Origin: Marinomonas polaris DSM 16579
GTDB taxonomy: Bacteria > Pseudomonadota > Gammaproteobacteria > Pseudomonadales > Marinomonadaceae
DNA length: 64,000 nt
Direction of reading: 5' to 3'
Assembly (NCBI RefSeq): GCF_900129155.1
Contig: NZ_FQVF01000008.1
Coordinates: 183,613 to 247,612 of the forward strand
The notes under the pieces are model-generated. The model was not told the origin of the DNA. It saw only the letters and a list, made by a program, of their open reading frames with translations, and did not search any database. This document shows positions 39,882-48,911 of this stretch, piece by piece. Position 1 is the first letter of the stretch. Each line of letters begins with the position of its first letter. The translations under genes and the position numbers were made by a program.

Positions 39882-40898
39882 ATGAAGTTTGCAAATATGG
39901 ATAAAGAAGCAGCTAAGGTTTCGAATATTGGAGATTTTGACCTTGATACACTGGATGATGAGCTCATTGGAGATGTGCTTGTTGACGAGGAATTGGTTGA
40001 TGAAGAGTTTGAGTCGGCTGTAAGTGCTCGTTATGCCGACGCTGATTCTAGTCGTAACCTTGATGTTACTCAGTTGTATTTAAGTGAGATCGGTTTTTCT
40101 CCACTGCTTACTGCCGAGGAAGAAGTATATTTTTCTCGCCTTTCTCTAAAGGGTGATCAAAAAGCGCGTAAGCGCATGATAGAAAGTAATTTACGTTTGG
40201 TTGTTAAGATATCTCGACGTTACCTTAATCGAGGTTTATCTCTGTTGGATTTAATCGAAGAAGGCAATCTTGGCTTGATTAGAGCGGTGGAGAAATTTGA
40301 CCCAGAGCGTGGATTTCGGTTTTCAACTTATGCTACTTGGTGGATACGGCAAACCATCGAACGTGCGATCATGAATCAGACAAGAACCATTCGCTTGCCG
40401 ATTCATGTAGTAAAAGAGCTTAACGTATATTTGCGCGCAGCTCGTGAACTGACACAAAAGTTAGATCATGAGCCTAGTGCTGAAGAAATTGCAGAAATGC
40501 TAGATTGTCCTGTAGAAGATGTACAAAAGATGCTTGGCCTGAATGAAAAGGTTAGCTCAATTGATGCAACATTCGGAGGGGATAATAATGATAAGAGTTT
40601 GGTTGAAATTTTAGCAGATACTCTTCATCAGGGGCCAGAAGCGGATCGTCAAGATGGAGATGTTTTAAATAGTATCGAACTTTGGCTTGATGAGTTGAGC
40701 GAAAAGCAGTGTGAGGTCATTACACGTCGTTTTGGTCTGCGAGGACATGAAGCCAGCACATTAGAGCATGTTGGCGCTGAAATTGGTTTAACGCGTGAGC
40801 GTGTTCGTCAGATTCAAGTCGAGGCATTACGAAAACTGCGTTTAATTATGGATAAAGAAGGTTTGTCATTAGATGATGTGATTCGGTTTGATGATTAA
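39882..40898 (+). CDS. rpoS: RNA polymerase sigma factor RpoS (sigma-38)
   Basis: Stationary-phase and general-stress sigma factor. After an acidic N-terminus, region 1.2 begins near [16 protein letters not shown]; region 2 carries [37 protein letters not shown] sequence and [17 protein letters not shown]; region 4.2 has the helix-turn-helix [18 protein letters not shown]. Length 338 aa (E. coli 330). AAGGAGG gives a very strong ribosome site at 39871-39877. In relatives nlpD carries the main rpoS promoter. Confidence 0.97.
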   Translation: MKFANMDKEAAKVSNIGDFDLDTLDDELIGDVLVDEELVDEEFESAVSARYADADSSRNLDVTQLYLSEIGFSPLLTAEEEVYFSRLSLKGDQKARKRMIESNLRLVVKISRRYLNRGLSLLDLIEEGNLGLIRAVEKFDPERGFRFSTYATWWIRQTIERAIMNQTRTIRLPIHVVKELNVYLRAARELTQKLDHEPSAEEIAEMLDCPVEDVQKMLGLNEKVSSIDATFGGDNNDKSLVEILADTLHQGPEADRQDGDVLNSIELWLDELSEKQCEVITRRFGLRGHEASTLEHVGAEIGLTRERVRQIQVEALRKLRLIMDKEGLSLDDVIRFDD

Positions 40899-40912
40899 CA
40901 CATAATTTGAAC

Positions 40913-40942
40913 AAAAAAGACCCGCATGAAAGCGGGTTTTTT
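40913..40942. terminator. Bidirectional terminator after rpoS
   Basis: Stem ACCCGC / GCGGGT with a six-base loop, flanked by an A-run on the left and TTTTTT on the right, so it can stop transcription from rpoS and from the convergent minus-strand gene ending at 40963. Confidence 0.85.
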
Positions 40943-40962
40943 ATGTTCAGGTTTTGGTAAGC

Positions 40963-42405
40963 TTATAAAGCATTGTCTTCTTGCTCTTCTGGGCTAGCGA
41001 TCTCAAGAATATGCTTATGGATTTGTTGTTTGTATTTATCTGACATGCCTTTTACTTCATAAGCTAATATTTCTTTGCCATTATCATCAATCACTTCTGG
41101 AAGGCCAGTGAATACGCGATTTTGTATGTGCGATAAGGTAAAAATATCATCACTGATTACCAGTTTGTTAATACTTTCAGACTCACTTAACTGATGAATG
41201 CTCGTCAAAAGTGTTTCGATTCGATCTGGCTCAAAGCGATTCTCTTTTACCATGTTGGTAACTTGGGTATTACCTTGATGTAATCCTAAATGAAAGTTTA
41301 GTTTAGGGATGTCGGTATAGAGTTCATTTTCCAGTAATTTATCAACCAATCCTAAGAATAGCTGTGCTGTACTAACTGCATTAATATATAAATTATCTTC
41401 ACAATTGTGTGCGCTGAAAAGTACGATCGCTGAGTCATTTTCGTATTGATGAACTTGACCTAAGTAGACTTCGCTTGCTTGAAATATCGCTCGATAGATT
41501 GGCGTTAATAAATTAGCTACTTTGAGCGGTGTCATATCTTTGTGCCACTCATCTAAATTAAGAATGTCAAAATAGAGAACACAGCTACGCTGTCTGGATT
41601 CTTCAAAGATGGCATCAAAGTTTATTTCAAATTGAGGCTTTGCAACTTGTGAGGCACTTTCTTCTTCTGCCTCGATTGGCTTTTCTATTTCTTCTTTAGG
41701 GCGTTCTATGGATTGGATTTTTTCAATCGCTTGGAATAGCGCCTTTGCTTCTTTATATATGGGTTTTGGTAATTCGGTTGGTTTTCGTCCTTTACTATAA
41801 TTAATGAGAGCAGAAGAGGCATCGTTGATCGGCGCAAAAAGCCATTTTGTGATTAAGATGATCAGCAATAACGCAATGGTACAAGTAAATATAGCTACGC
41901 CAATTAACAGATTGTTTAGGTGTTGTAATGTAGCCTGAGCAGGTGTTTTGTCTAGCGTAATTAGTACATGACCAACGATCTCGTCTCTGAATTTTATGCT
42001 TGAACTATATACTCTTCGAGTATCACTTGGCCGAAAATCTTGCTCAGATTGCATCCCAGAATTACCACTGTCCGCTTCTGCCAGTAGTTCGTCTTTTTTG
42101 TTAAATACTCGAGCACTCAAAATATTGTCATCAACCACTAGACGATTGAGTAACACATTTAAGCTTAATAAATCGTTGTTTAAGATGGACTGCGTGGCAT
42201 TGAATGCAGCCTGAGTTGCTAAGCTACTGCCTAATACTTCAGTTTGTTGAGATAAATAGTTGCCTAGCGCATGGGTCATTGTGTACCAAAAAATGCACAC
42301 AGTGAGAATCATAAGCGAGATAAAGGTGGCAACGGTAATGGCTGACGCACTGAGTTTTTTACGTATGAAAGCAGCGATAGCCTTGGTTTTTGGTTGGGTG
42401 TCCAT
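40963..42405 (-). CDS. AhpA/YtjB (Smp)-like membrane protein with C-terminal nucleotidyl-cyclase-like domain
   Basis: A 480-aa protein starting at ATG 42405, which has AAGGAAG upstream; an upstream in-frame ATG at 42456 is less likely. Two membrane helices (about residues 21-43 and 165-188) bracket a periplasmic domain, resembling E. coli YtjB/Smp, also divergent from serB. Unlike that 214-aa protein, there is an acidic linker (230-260) and then a domain (272-460) with VLYFDILNLDEW, HQYENDSAIVLF and FHLGLHQGNTQV that resembles a class III nucleotidyl cyclase core; D280 and D324 align with the metal aspartates. Pseudomonad homologues are similar as I recall. Catalysis is unproven. Confidence 0.75.
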   Translation of the reverse strand: MDTQPKTKAIAAFIRKKLSASAITVATFISLMILTVCIFWYTMTHALGNYLSQQTEVLGSSLATQAAFNATQSILNNDLLSLNVLLNRLVVDDNILSARVFNKKDELLAEADSGNSGMQSEQDFRPSDTRRVYSSSIKFRDEIVGHVLITLDKTPAQATLQHLNNLLIGVAIFTCTIALLLIILITKWLFAPINDASSALINYSKGRKPTELPKPIYKEAKALFQAIEKIQSIERPKEEIEKPIEAEEESASQVAKPQFEINFDAIFEESRQRSCVLYFDILNLDEWHKDMTPLKVANLLTPIYRAIFQASEVYLGQVHQYENDSAIVLFSAHNCEDNLYINAVSTAQLFLGLVDKLLENELYTDIPKLNFHLGLHQGNTQVTNMVKENRFEPDRIETLLTSIHQLSESESINKLVISDDIFTLSHIQNRVFTGLPEVIDDNGKEILAYEVKGMSDKYKQQIHKHILEIASPEEQEDNAL

Positions 42406-42551
42406 TAACTTCCTTTGGGGTAACTCGTAGAACGATGAGTAAAGTATACACATCATAACGGCCGTTTTCTGAATTCTTTAAAGTAGAACAGGTGCTTAGC
42501 GAAAAGAAAACGATTTGCTATAGTAGGCGTCTTATTGAATTAGGAGCGTTT

Positions 42552-43463
42552 ATGTCTGCCAGTATTACTCTTATTGGTTCTTTGAACCCTGAATATCTTG
42601 ATAAATTTAACGCTTGGTTAGAGGCACGTGGTTTACAAGGAGCAATTCGTCTGTTGTCAGATGCTCAAGATGCTATTTCTGTGGCGCAAGTTATGGTTGA
42701 TGATAGCCTACTTGATCGCGTATCTATTCGTACTGAGCTTTTACGTTTATCTAATGATACTGGTATCGATCATATTTATCAGTCGTCAATGTTAGATATT
42801 AAAACACCGGGCGTTGCTGTATTTGACATGGATTCTACGCTTATCAAAGCTGAAGTAATGGATGAATTGGCAGTCGAAGCTGGAATCGGTGAGCAAATCT
42901 CCGCCGTGACTGCGAGTGCCATGCGCGGTGAAATCGATTTTGTTGAAAGTTTCGTGCAGCGATTAGCTCTGCTAAAAGGTTTGAGTAGCGAGGTTATGGA
43001 TGGGGTTTATAACAGAATTCAGCATATGGATGGCATTTCAACCTTGATGAAGGTGTTGCATCATTATGGCTGGCATACGGCGATTTTATCTGGCGGCTTT
43101 ACCTATTTTGCCGACCGAGTCCAAGCTGAATATGGTATGACTGAAGTGCATGCCAATGTGTTAGAAATTAAAAATAATGAATTAACTGGCAAGCATTTAG
43201 GCGATATTGTTGATGGTGAGCGTAAGAAGCTTTTGTTGACGAATATTGTTACGACACAAAATGTTGATTGGCAACAGACTATTGCTTGTGGCGATGGTGC
43301 GAATGATTTATTGATGCTAAATCATGCTGCTTTAGGTGTAGCTTTGCATGCCAAGCCTTTAGTCAGAGAGCAGGCACCATGTCCGATGAATAACCTTGGT
43401 TTAGATGGTATTTTGTATTTGCTGGGTATGACATCTGCACAAATTCGCGAGTTGTCTGCTTAG
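42552..43463 (+). CDS. serB: Phosphoserine phosphatase
   Basis: Last step of serine synthesis. ATG at 42552 follows AGGAG by seven bases and is preferred over an ATG-less longer frame from 42492. An N-terminal ACT-like half (residues 1-85) precedes the HAD phosphatase domain with D92/D94 in VFDMDSTLIKAEVMDELA, SGGFTYF (Ser of motif II), and CGDGANDLLML (motif IV). Length 303 aa (E. coli 322). It is divergent from the YtjB-like gene, a conserved gammaproteobacterial pairing. Confidence 0.95.
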   Translation: MSASITLIGSLNPEYLDKFNAWLEARGLQGAIRLLSDAQDAISVAQVMVDDSLLDRVSIRTELLRLSNDTGIDHIYQSSMLDIKTPGVAVFDMDSTLIKAEVMDELAVEAGIGEQISAVTASAMRGEIDFVESFVQRLALLKGLSSEVMDGVYNRIQHMDGISTLMKVLHHYGWHTAILSGGFTYFADRVQAEYGMTEVHANVLEIKNNELTGKHLGDIVDGERKKLLLTNIVTTQNVDWQQTIACGDGANDLLMLNHAALGVALHAKPLVREQAPCPMNNLGLDGILYLLGMTSAQIRELSA

Positions 43464-43563
43464 TAGTTTATTATCAAGCGTTGAAATTTATGTTTGTTTA
43501 GATATTAACGTAATTTTTTGTGCTTGTGATAGAGACTGCTATTGTCACTTCTAAAAGCTTGTT

Positions 43564-44529
43564 ATGATTCCTAATTATAATGATAACAAGCTTGGTTGGG
43601 GTGTTGTTTTGTCAGAAATACGTTTGTCTGATATAGATTTGAATTTACTGTATGTTTTTCAAGTTTTGATTGAAGAACTTAATGTCACGAAAGCAGCAAC
43701 GCGACTTAATGTTTCTCAGCCTGCTGTTAGTCGCTCATTATCGCGATTACGCGATGTGTTCGATGATCCTCTGTTTATTCGCACCTCCCATGGTTTATCA
43801 GCCACTGCTAAAACTCAAGACTTAGCGTTACTTTTAGCGGATACGTTAAAGGGGCTTGAAAGTCTTATTCAGCCTCGTGAATTTACCCCTCAAAGTAGTA
43901 AGCGACGGTTTATTTTATCGACTACAGACTTCGGTACATTAACGGTTTTGCCTAAAATTCTTGATCAATTTCGACAAAAAGCGCCGGATGCTATCTTGGA
44001 TGTAAAATCTTGGAATGAGGATATGGTGGCCGAATTAGATCAAACGAATATTGATGTGGCGGTTGCTGTATTGTCTAAAGAGCCGCCTACAGGTATCCGG
44101 GCTATGCGTTTGAAGAGTGACTGTATGGTGTGCTTGGCCCGTAAAGATCATCCAGGTATTCAAGACAAATTAACCTTAGAAAGTTATTTACAGGCAAGCC
44201 ATGTACAAGTTGTGTTAGGCCGTCGAGAGTATTTCGCGGTTGATCGAGAGCTGGAAAAAATGGGTCATAAGCGTCATGTTGCGGTGCATTTGCCTAATTT
44301 CGTACCAGCAGCAAGAGTGGTGATGGACAGTGATTTATTACTGACGGTTCCAAAACTCTTTGCTGAAGATATGGCGGCAACCGTATCTGAAATAGTCGTA
44401 CACGAGCTGCCTTTTGCTTCACGCGAATTTGATTATTCGATGATTTGGCATGAACGTTTCCAACATGACGCTGCTCATGTCTGGTTTCGTGGGTTATTAC
44501 GACAGGCTTTTCTCGACGCCTCGGTTTAA
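43564..44529 (+). CDS. LysR-family transcriptional regulator
   Basis: A 321-aa LysR protein: winged helix-turn-helix (about residues 22-80 with NVTKAATRLNVSQPAVSRSLSRLRDVFDDPLF) and a type 2 periplasmic-binding fold effector domain (about 105-305). A TTG at 43609 could be the true start, since homologues often begin near SEIRLSDIDLNLLYVF; neither start has a clear ribosome site. It has no divergent partner gene: the upstream gene serB reads the same way, 100 nt away. Its target and effector are not evident. Confidence 0.85.
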   Translation: MIPNYNDNKLGWGVVLSEIRLSDIDLNLLYVFQVLIEELNVTKAATRLNVSQPAVSRSLSRLRDVFDDPLFIRTSHGLSATAKTQDLALLLADTLKGLESLIQPREFTPQSSKRRFILSTTDFGTLTVLPKILDQFRQKAPDAILDVKSWNEDMVAELDQTNIDVAVAVLSKEPPTGIRAMRLKSDCMVCLARKDHPGIQDKLTLESYLQASHVQVVLGRREYFAVDRELEKMGHKRHVAVHLPNFVPAARVVMDSDLLLTVPKLFAEDMAATVSEIVVHELPFASREFDYSMIWHERFQHDAAHVWFRGLLRQAFLDASV

Positions 44530-44548
44530 TCTAAATGTTTTATGCTTA

Positions 44549-44974
44549 TCAAGAAGGGCTTGATAAGCGAGTTATCCATTCTTTTGTTAATACTTCCACT
44601 AAGCTGTAGCGCCTAAGAGTCATGGCTTCTTCCAAGTCTGCAAAATTTTCGTCAAGGTAGTTGTGGAGAATTTTGTCTCTTAAAATGATTAGCGACCTAA
44701 TTTGTTCTGCTTGTTCATAAGTGACATCTTTATTCACAATAAGCGCGTTTAACACTTCTTTGCGTGAGGATATCTCGGTTTTGTAGTGATGTTTTAAAAC
44801 ATAGCGAGCAAGGTCCAGCATGGAGGCGACAAGTAGTTGAAAGGAATGTTCGATCACCATTGTTTCGTCTTTCGAATATTCGATGGCTTTCGCACCTTTC
44901 CTAAAAGCATCGAGTCGCTTGATCATCGCGTGCTGATGTTCATATAGGGATGTTTCCCATTCTACGTCTCTCAT
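44549..44974 (-). CDS. HepT-like HEPN-domain protein (putative ribonuclease toxin), no MntA partner visible
   Basis: A 141-aa all-helical protein with R99-D-K-I-L-H104-N-Y106, exactly the Rx4HxY motif of HepT/DUF86 HEPN ribonucleases, where R and H are catalytic and Y is the residue AMPylated by MntA in known pairs. Length matches HepT (about 130-145 aa). In typical systems the antitoxin MntA, a minimal nucleotidyltransferase with GSxARG, is adjacent. Here the neighbours are a convergent LysR gene (19 nt away) and moeA (118 nt upstream), with no nucleotidyltransferase. Function without the antitoxin is unclear; it may be unrelated to toxicity. Confidence 0.75.
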   Translation of the reverse strand: MRDVEWETSLYEHQHAMIKRLDAFRKGAKAIEYSKDETMVIEHSFQLLVASMLDLARYVLKHHYKTEISSRKEVLNALIVNKDVTYEQAEQIRSLIILRDKILHNYLDENFADLEEAMTLRRYSLVEVLTKEWITRLSSPS

Positions 44975-45092
44975 TTTCTTCGCCTTTTGTTAGTGCTAAT
45001 GGTTTTAGTTTTTTTCAAATTAAGAGAACAGCATTCCGATTTTTCAGAACGCTACTCTCTTAGTCTAGGTGAGTTATGAAGAAAGAGGAAAG

Positions 45093-46286
45093 TTAGAAGG
45101 CAGAGAAAGGATAAAAAGGATAAGAGTGGCCATATTCTACTTGAGTGTTTGCTTTGACATGCAAATAGCCTTGGCTTTCAGAAGCAGCTAACAATGCGCC
45201 AGAGCTTTGTTGTGGATGCGCATAGGCTAGACCATCCTTTCCAACCGACACCCTTAAAAACTCATCTCGTTGGATTGTTTTGTTACGGTTGAAGCCTGCG
45301 TCTACAAGATAAGATTGGGGCAACTCGGCAATTTGACCGGAACAAATAGACAGCAAAAGACGTGCGAACCAATGATAGGTTACCAAGGTTGAGCTTGGAT
45401 TTCCTGGCAAGCCAAGAAAAGGGATGCCCTGAAGTGTTGCATGAACAAGGGGTTTACCTGGCTTTATGGCTATCTTCCATAAATGCACTTTCCCTAATTT
45501 TTCTAATGCTCCTTTCACATGGTCTTCTTCGCCGACAGAAACACCTCCTGACGACAGAATAACATCGCAGGATTGCATCAAGGTTTTTAGTGCGGCTTTC
45601 GTGTCTTCTAAGGTATCTGCTGCGTGAATGCAAAGGCTCACATTATGGCCAGCTTGAGTAACAAGAGCGCTCAACATTGGGCCGTTTGAATTATAGATTT
45701 GCCCTGCTTTTAGACTTGTACCCGTTGGAATAAGTTCATCACCTGTTGTGAGTATGCCAACATTCAATTGCTTGTAGACGTTAACCTCCGAGATACCAAG
45801 GCTAGACAAAAGGCCAATATGTATTGGCGTGATTTTTACGCCTGCTTTGATGACTGTTTGGCCTAACTGCATGTCTTGTCCTTGAGGACGAACATTGTCC
45901 GCGAGACTTGGTTGTTCATCGAAAACGACCTTATCACCCACAGGTTGAGCATTTTCCTGCATGACCACGGTATCTGCACCAGCTGGGATATTTGCGCCGG
46001 TGAAAATACGAGCACAGGTTCCAGGGATCAAAGGCTCTGGATGTCGGCCGGCCGCAATTCGTTGGCTCACATTAAAATGTTTTCCAGCGTACCAATCTGC
46101 GCAGGCTAGGGCGTAGCCATCCATTGCACTGTTGTCATGGGTGGGAACGGATATTCCTGCGACAACGTCTATAGCAAGGATTCGTCCTACCGCGTTTGTA
46201 AGAGTAAGTGTTTGTTGTTCTACACGAACGTTAGCATTGTGCTTAATTTCTTCTAGAGCGTCTTCAAAGGCAAATAAAGTAGACAT
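45093..46286 (-). CDS. moeA: Molybdopterin molybdenumtransferase
   Basis: Inserts molybdate into adenylylated molybdopterin, the last step in Moco synthesis. Characteristic segments are VPTHDNSAMDGYAL near residue 45, GRIFTGA-type ARIFTGANIPAGADTVVMQE, GDEL, NSNGPML and the SSGGVSVGEEDH motif in the MoCF-like domain, then KIAIKPGKPL and GLPGNPSS. Length 397 aa (E. coli 411). It is the third gene of moaA-moaB-moeA on the minus strand, five bases after moaB. Confidence 0.96.
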   Translation of the reverse strand: MSTLFAFEDALEEIKHNANVRVEQQTLTLTNAVGRILAIDVVAGISVPTHDNSAMDGYALACADWYAGKHFNVSQRIAAGRHPEPLIPGTCARIFTGANIPAGADTVVMQENAQPVGDKVVFDEQPSLADNVRPQGQDMQLGQTVIKAGVKITPIHIGLLSSLGISEVNVYKQLNVGILTTGDELIPTGTSLKAGQIYNSNGPMLSALVTQAGHNVSLCIHAADTLEDTKAALKTLMQSCDVILSSGGVSVGEEDHVKGALEKLGKVHLWKIAIKPGKPLVHATLQGIPFLGLPGNPSSTLVTYHWFARLLLSICSGQIAELPQSYLVDAGFNRNKTIQRDEFLRVSVGKDGLAYAHPQQSSGALLAASESQGYLHVKANTQVEYGHSYPFYPFSAF

Positions 46287-46291
46287 GTAAG

Positions 46292-46831
46292 TTATGCCTC
46301 GTGCTGGTTTGTTGCATTCGGGCCAATCAGCATGCTGACAAAATTACATGGCCTGTGAGAAGCGTTAAGCTGTTCTTCTAAAATGCCATTCCATGCGGTT
46401 TTACAAGCGCCGGTGGAACCAGGTAAACAGAACACCAGTGTTTGGTTGGCCAATCCAGCAATGGCGCGTGATTGAATAGTCGATGTACCAATTTCTGTAT
46501 AAGAGATTTGTCTAAATAGTTCACCAAAGCCTTCAATGGTTTTATCAAATAAGGGCGTCATAGCTTCTGGTGTGCTGTCGCGTGAATAAAAGCCGGTTCC
46601 GCCAGTAATTAAAACGACGTGGGTTTCTTTGTCAGCAATCCAGTTGGATACGACGGCACGCATTTGGTAAACGTCGTCTTTCACTAATTTTCTTTCATTG
46701 AGCGTGTGACCCGCTTTGCTCAGCAATTCAATGAGTGCATCACCTGATGTGTCTTCAGCAATAGATCGAGTATCGGAAACGGTTAGGACGTTGATATTTA
46801 GTGGACGAAAAGGTGTTGGTGTTTTAGCCAT
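46292..46831 (-). CDS. moaB: Molybdopterin adenylyltransferase-like protein MoaB
   Basis: MoaB/MogA family protein that adenylylates molybdopterin before metal insertion, or is redundant with MogA. The 179-aa sequence shows NVLTVSDTRSIAEDTSGD, VVLITGGTGFYSRDSTPEA and VFCLPGSTGACKTAW, the standard MoCF-fold motifs (TGGTG and PGS). GGAATTCCC precedes the ATG. It lies 13 nt after moaA and 5 nt before moeA, in one operon. Confidence 0.94.
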   Translation of the reverse strand: MAKTPTPFRPLNINVLTVSDTRSIAEDTSGDALIELLSKAGHTLNERKLVKDDVYQMRAVVSNWIADKETHVVLITGGTGFYSRDSTPEAMTPLFDKTIEGFGELFRQISYTEIGTSTIQSRAIAGLANQTLVFCLPGSTGACKTAWNGILEEQLNASHRPCNFVSMLIGPNATNQHEA

Positions 46832-46844
46832 GGGAATTCCTTTT

Positions 46845-47870
46845 TTAGCCTCCTGTCGCGCTCATGAAGCGTAGAATTTGAGGGGCTTCATCAAGATTAA
46901 AGTGATGTTTTTCAGGTTTGAGTGCTAGTGCTTCAATAATCGCGTTTTCTAGTTCTGTTGAATTATGGTTTTTTGAGCCTAATTCAGTGGAACAATATGA
47001 GTTATTGCGAAGCACAGTTTTTAAATCTTTTGAATGTTCATTGCCTAGGCAGAGTAATAAGCGACCTTCGGCTGTTAGCCTGACACGATTGCAGGTATCG
47101 CAAAAATTGTGGCTATGAGGTGAAATAACGCCGATTTTATGGTCATAGCCTGCTACCTGATAATAGCGTGTTGGGCCGCTGGTGGTTAATGAGCTCGGCG
47201 TGAGTTCATATTGTTTGCTAAGCGTATCGATGACATTGTCGCTAGATAAATACGTTGCTGCACGATTATGGTCAGTAATAATGCCAAGCGGCATCTCTTC
47301 AATAAAACTGATATCCATTTTGCGATCTAATGCAAATTGAGCAAGATCAAATAGCTCATCATCGTTATGATTCTTGAGCATAACGCTGTTAATTTTTAAG
47401 CGTTTAAATGGCAGCTTACTGGCGGCTTCTATACCGTCGACAACTTGCTGAAATTTATCTCTGCGAGTTAAGGCGTAAAATCGATCTGCTTTTAGCGTAT
47501 CGAGGCTGATGTTAATACGTGATACGCCAGCGTTGAGTAAGCTTTGTGCCATTTTATAAAGTTGTGAACCATTGGTGGTAATGGTGAGTTCTTCTAATCC
47601 CTTAGTGTTGGCTATTTGCTCAATGGCCCAAAGAATATTTTTGCGCACCAAAGGCTCGCCACCTGTAATTCTAATGCGTTTGGTGCCCATAGATATAAAG
47701 GTTTTTGCCACATGAACAATTTCTTCTAAAGACAATATATGGTCTCTAGGCATAAAAGTTACATCTTCATCCATACAATAGGTACAGCGAAAATCACATC
47801 GGTCGGTGACGGAAATGCGTAAGTAGTCTATTTTTCGACCAAATGGATCGATTAAAGCAGATGTTACCAA
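46845..47870 (-). CDS. moaA: GTP 3',8-cyclase MoaA
   Basis: Radical SAM enzyme for the first step of molybdopterin synthesis. Radical-SAM cluster cysteines C25, C29 and C32 (CDFRCTYC), a second cluster in CDTCNRVRLTAEGRLLLC, and the C-terminal GG tail (SATGG). The start is TTG at 47870, with GGGG about ten bases upstream, giving VTSALIDPFGRKIDYLRISVTD, which aligns with E. coli. Length 341 aa (E. coli 329). It heads the moaA-moaB-moeA operon and is divergent from tesB. Note that MsrP at 61969 uses molybdopterin. Confidence 0.96.
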   Translation of the reverse strand: MVTSALIDPFGRKIDYLRISVTDRCDFRCTYCMDEDVTFMPRDHILSLEEIVHVAKTFISMGTKRIRITGGEPLVRKNILWAIEQIANTKGLEELTITTNGSQLYKMAQSLLNAGVSRINISLDTLKADRFYALTRRDKFQQVVDGIEAASKLPFKRLKINSVMLKNHNDDELFDLAQFALDRKMDISFIEEMPLGIITDHNRAATYLSSDNVIDTLSKQYELTPSSLTTSGPTRYYQVAGYDHKIGVISPHSHNFCDTCNRVRLTAEGRLLLCLGNEHSKDLKTVLRNNSYCSTELGSKNHNSTELENAIIEALALKPEKHHFNLDEAPQILRFMSATGG

Positions 47871-48050
47871 GAAAAAATTACCCCATCAGTTAGGTGTCCA
47901 TCAAAGCAAAAAAATGCCTATTTAGCAAAGTGCTAAAAAAGATTTCGACAATATTCTTGGTGTTTTTGTATTTTATGAGTTTTTTTTGTTCAGGCTGGAG
48001 CCGAAAAAGCGGCATAATATGAATAATTATATTCAATTAGGAGGATAACG

Positions 48051-48908
48051 GTGAACCAAGTCGTTAATCATCTCATCGGTTTATTAAAGTTAGAGCGTGT
48101 GTCAGCAACTAAATTCATTGGTCGTAGTCAGGATATTGGTTTTCCTAAGCTATTTGGTGGCCAAGTTATTGGTCAAGGTTTGAGTGCAGCAACTCAGACG
48201 GTTGAAGGGCGATTCCCTCATTCTCTGCATTGTTACTTCTTACGCCCTGGGGATTCATCTCACCCTATTGAGTACGAGGTAGAAACGGTTCGTGATGGAA
48301 GAAGCTTTAGTGTTAGACGGGTAATTGCTTCGCAATTTGGTAAAAGTATTTTAGCGATGACGGTATCTTTTCATATCGAGGAAGAGGGTTTAGCTCATCA
48401 AGATGCTATGCCTAATGTCCCAGGACCTGAGTCATTTAAGTCGGAATTATCACTCTATCGAGAACATGCTGATGAGATTCCGTCTAAAGTACGGGATTTA
48501 TTTACCGCAGATCGTCCTATTGAATATCGAATTGTAGAAAATCAGAATCCATTTCGCCCTCGTCCAGGTATTGCGAAACGCCATATGTGGATTCGTAGTG
48601 TGTCAGCTCTGCCTGATGACGCGTTAATTCATCAATCCATGCTTGCTTACACGACAGATTATGGTTTTATTGAAACAGCCTTGATGCCTCATGGCATTTC
48701 AATCGGTAGCCCTTATCTTACTGCTGCCAGCTTAGATCATGCTATCTGGTTTCACCGTCCATTTAGATTGGATGAATGGTTGCTTTATGTGGCTGATTCT
48801 CCATCGGCTAATTCGGGTAGAGGATTTGTTCGCGGACAAATTTTCAATCAGAAAGGGGCGTTAGTAGCTTCAACCGCTCAGGAAGGTTTGTTGCGTTACT
48901 CCAAATAG
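48051..48908 (+). CDS. tesB: Acyl-CoA thioesterase II
   Basis: Hydrolyses acyl-CoA to free fatty acid and CoA. Double hot-dog fold of 285 aa (E. coli 286). The N-terminal half has FGGQVIGQGLSAA; the C-terminal half has ASLDHAIWFHRPFRLDEWLLY with the catalytic Asp of TesB, and ends GRGFVRGQIFNQKGALVASTAQEGLLR. GTG start at 48051, seven bases after AGGAGG. It is convergent with queG, three bases apart at their stops. Confidence 0.95.
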   Translation: MNQVVNHLIGLLKLERVSATKFIGRSQDIGFPKLFGGQVIGQGLSAATQTVEGRFPHSLHCYFLRPGDSSHPIEYEVETVRDGRSFSVRRVIASQFGKSILAMTVSFHIEEEGLAHQDAMPNVPGPESFKSELSLYREHADEIPSKVRDLFTADRPIEYRIVENQNPFRPRPGIAKRHMWIRSVSALPDDALIHQSMLAYTTDYGFIETALMPHGISIGSPYLTAASLDHAIWFHRPFRLDEWLLYVADSPSANSGRGFVRGQIFNQKGALVASTAQEGLLRYSK

Positions 48909-48911
48909 GAG

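Noticed and set aside
45022..45061. Imperfect 15-bp inverted repeat downstream of moeA and upstream of the HepT-like gene
   Set aside because: Three mismatches and no T-run in either direction; too weak to call a terminator or operator.
47871..48050. Possible molybdenum-cofactor riboswitch before moaA
   Set aside because: The 180-nt divergent region is AT-rich, and I could not recognise the conserved Moco RNA core; a covariance search would be needed.
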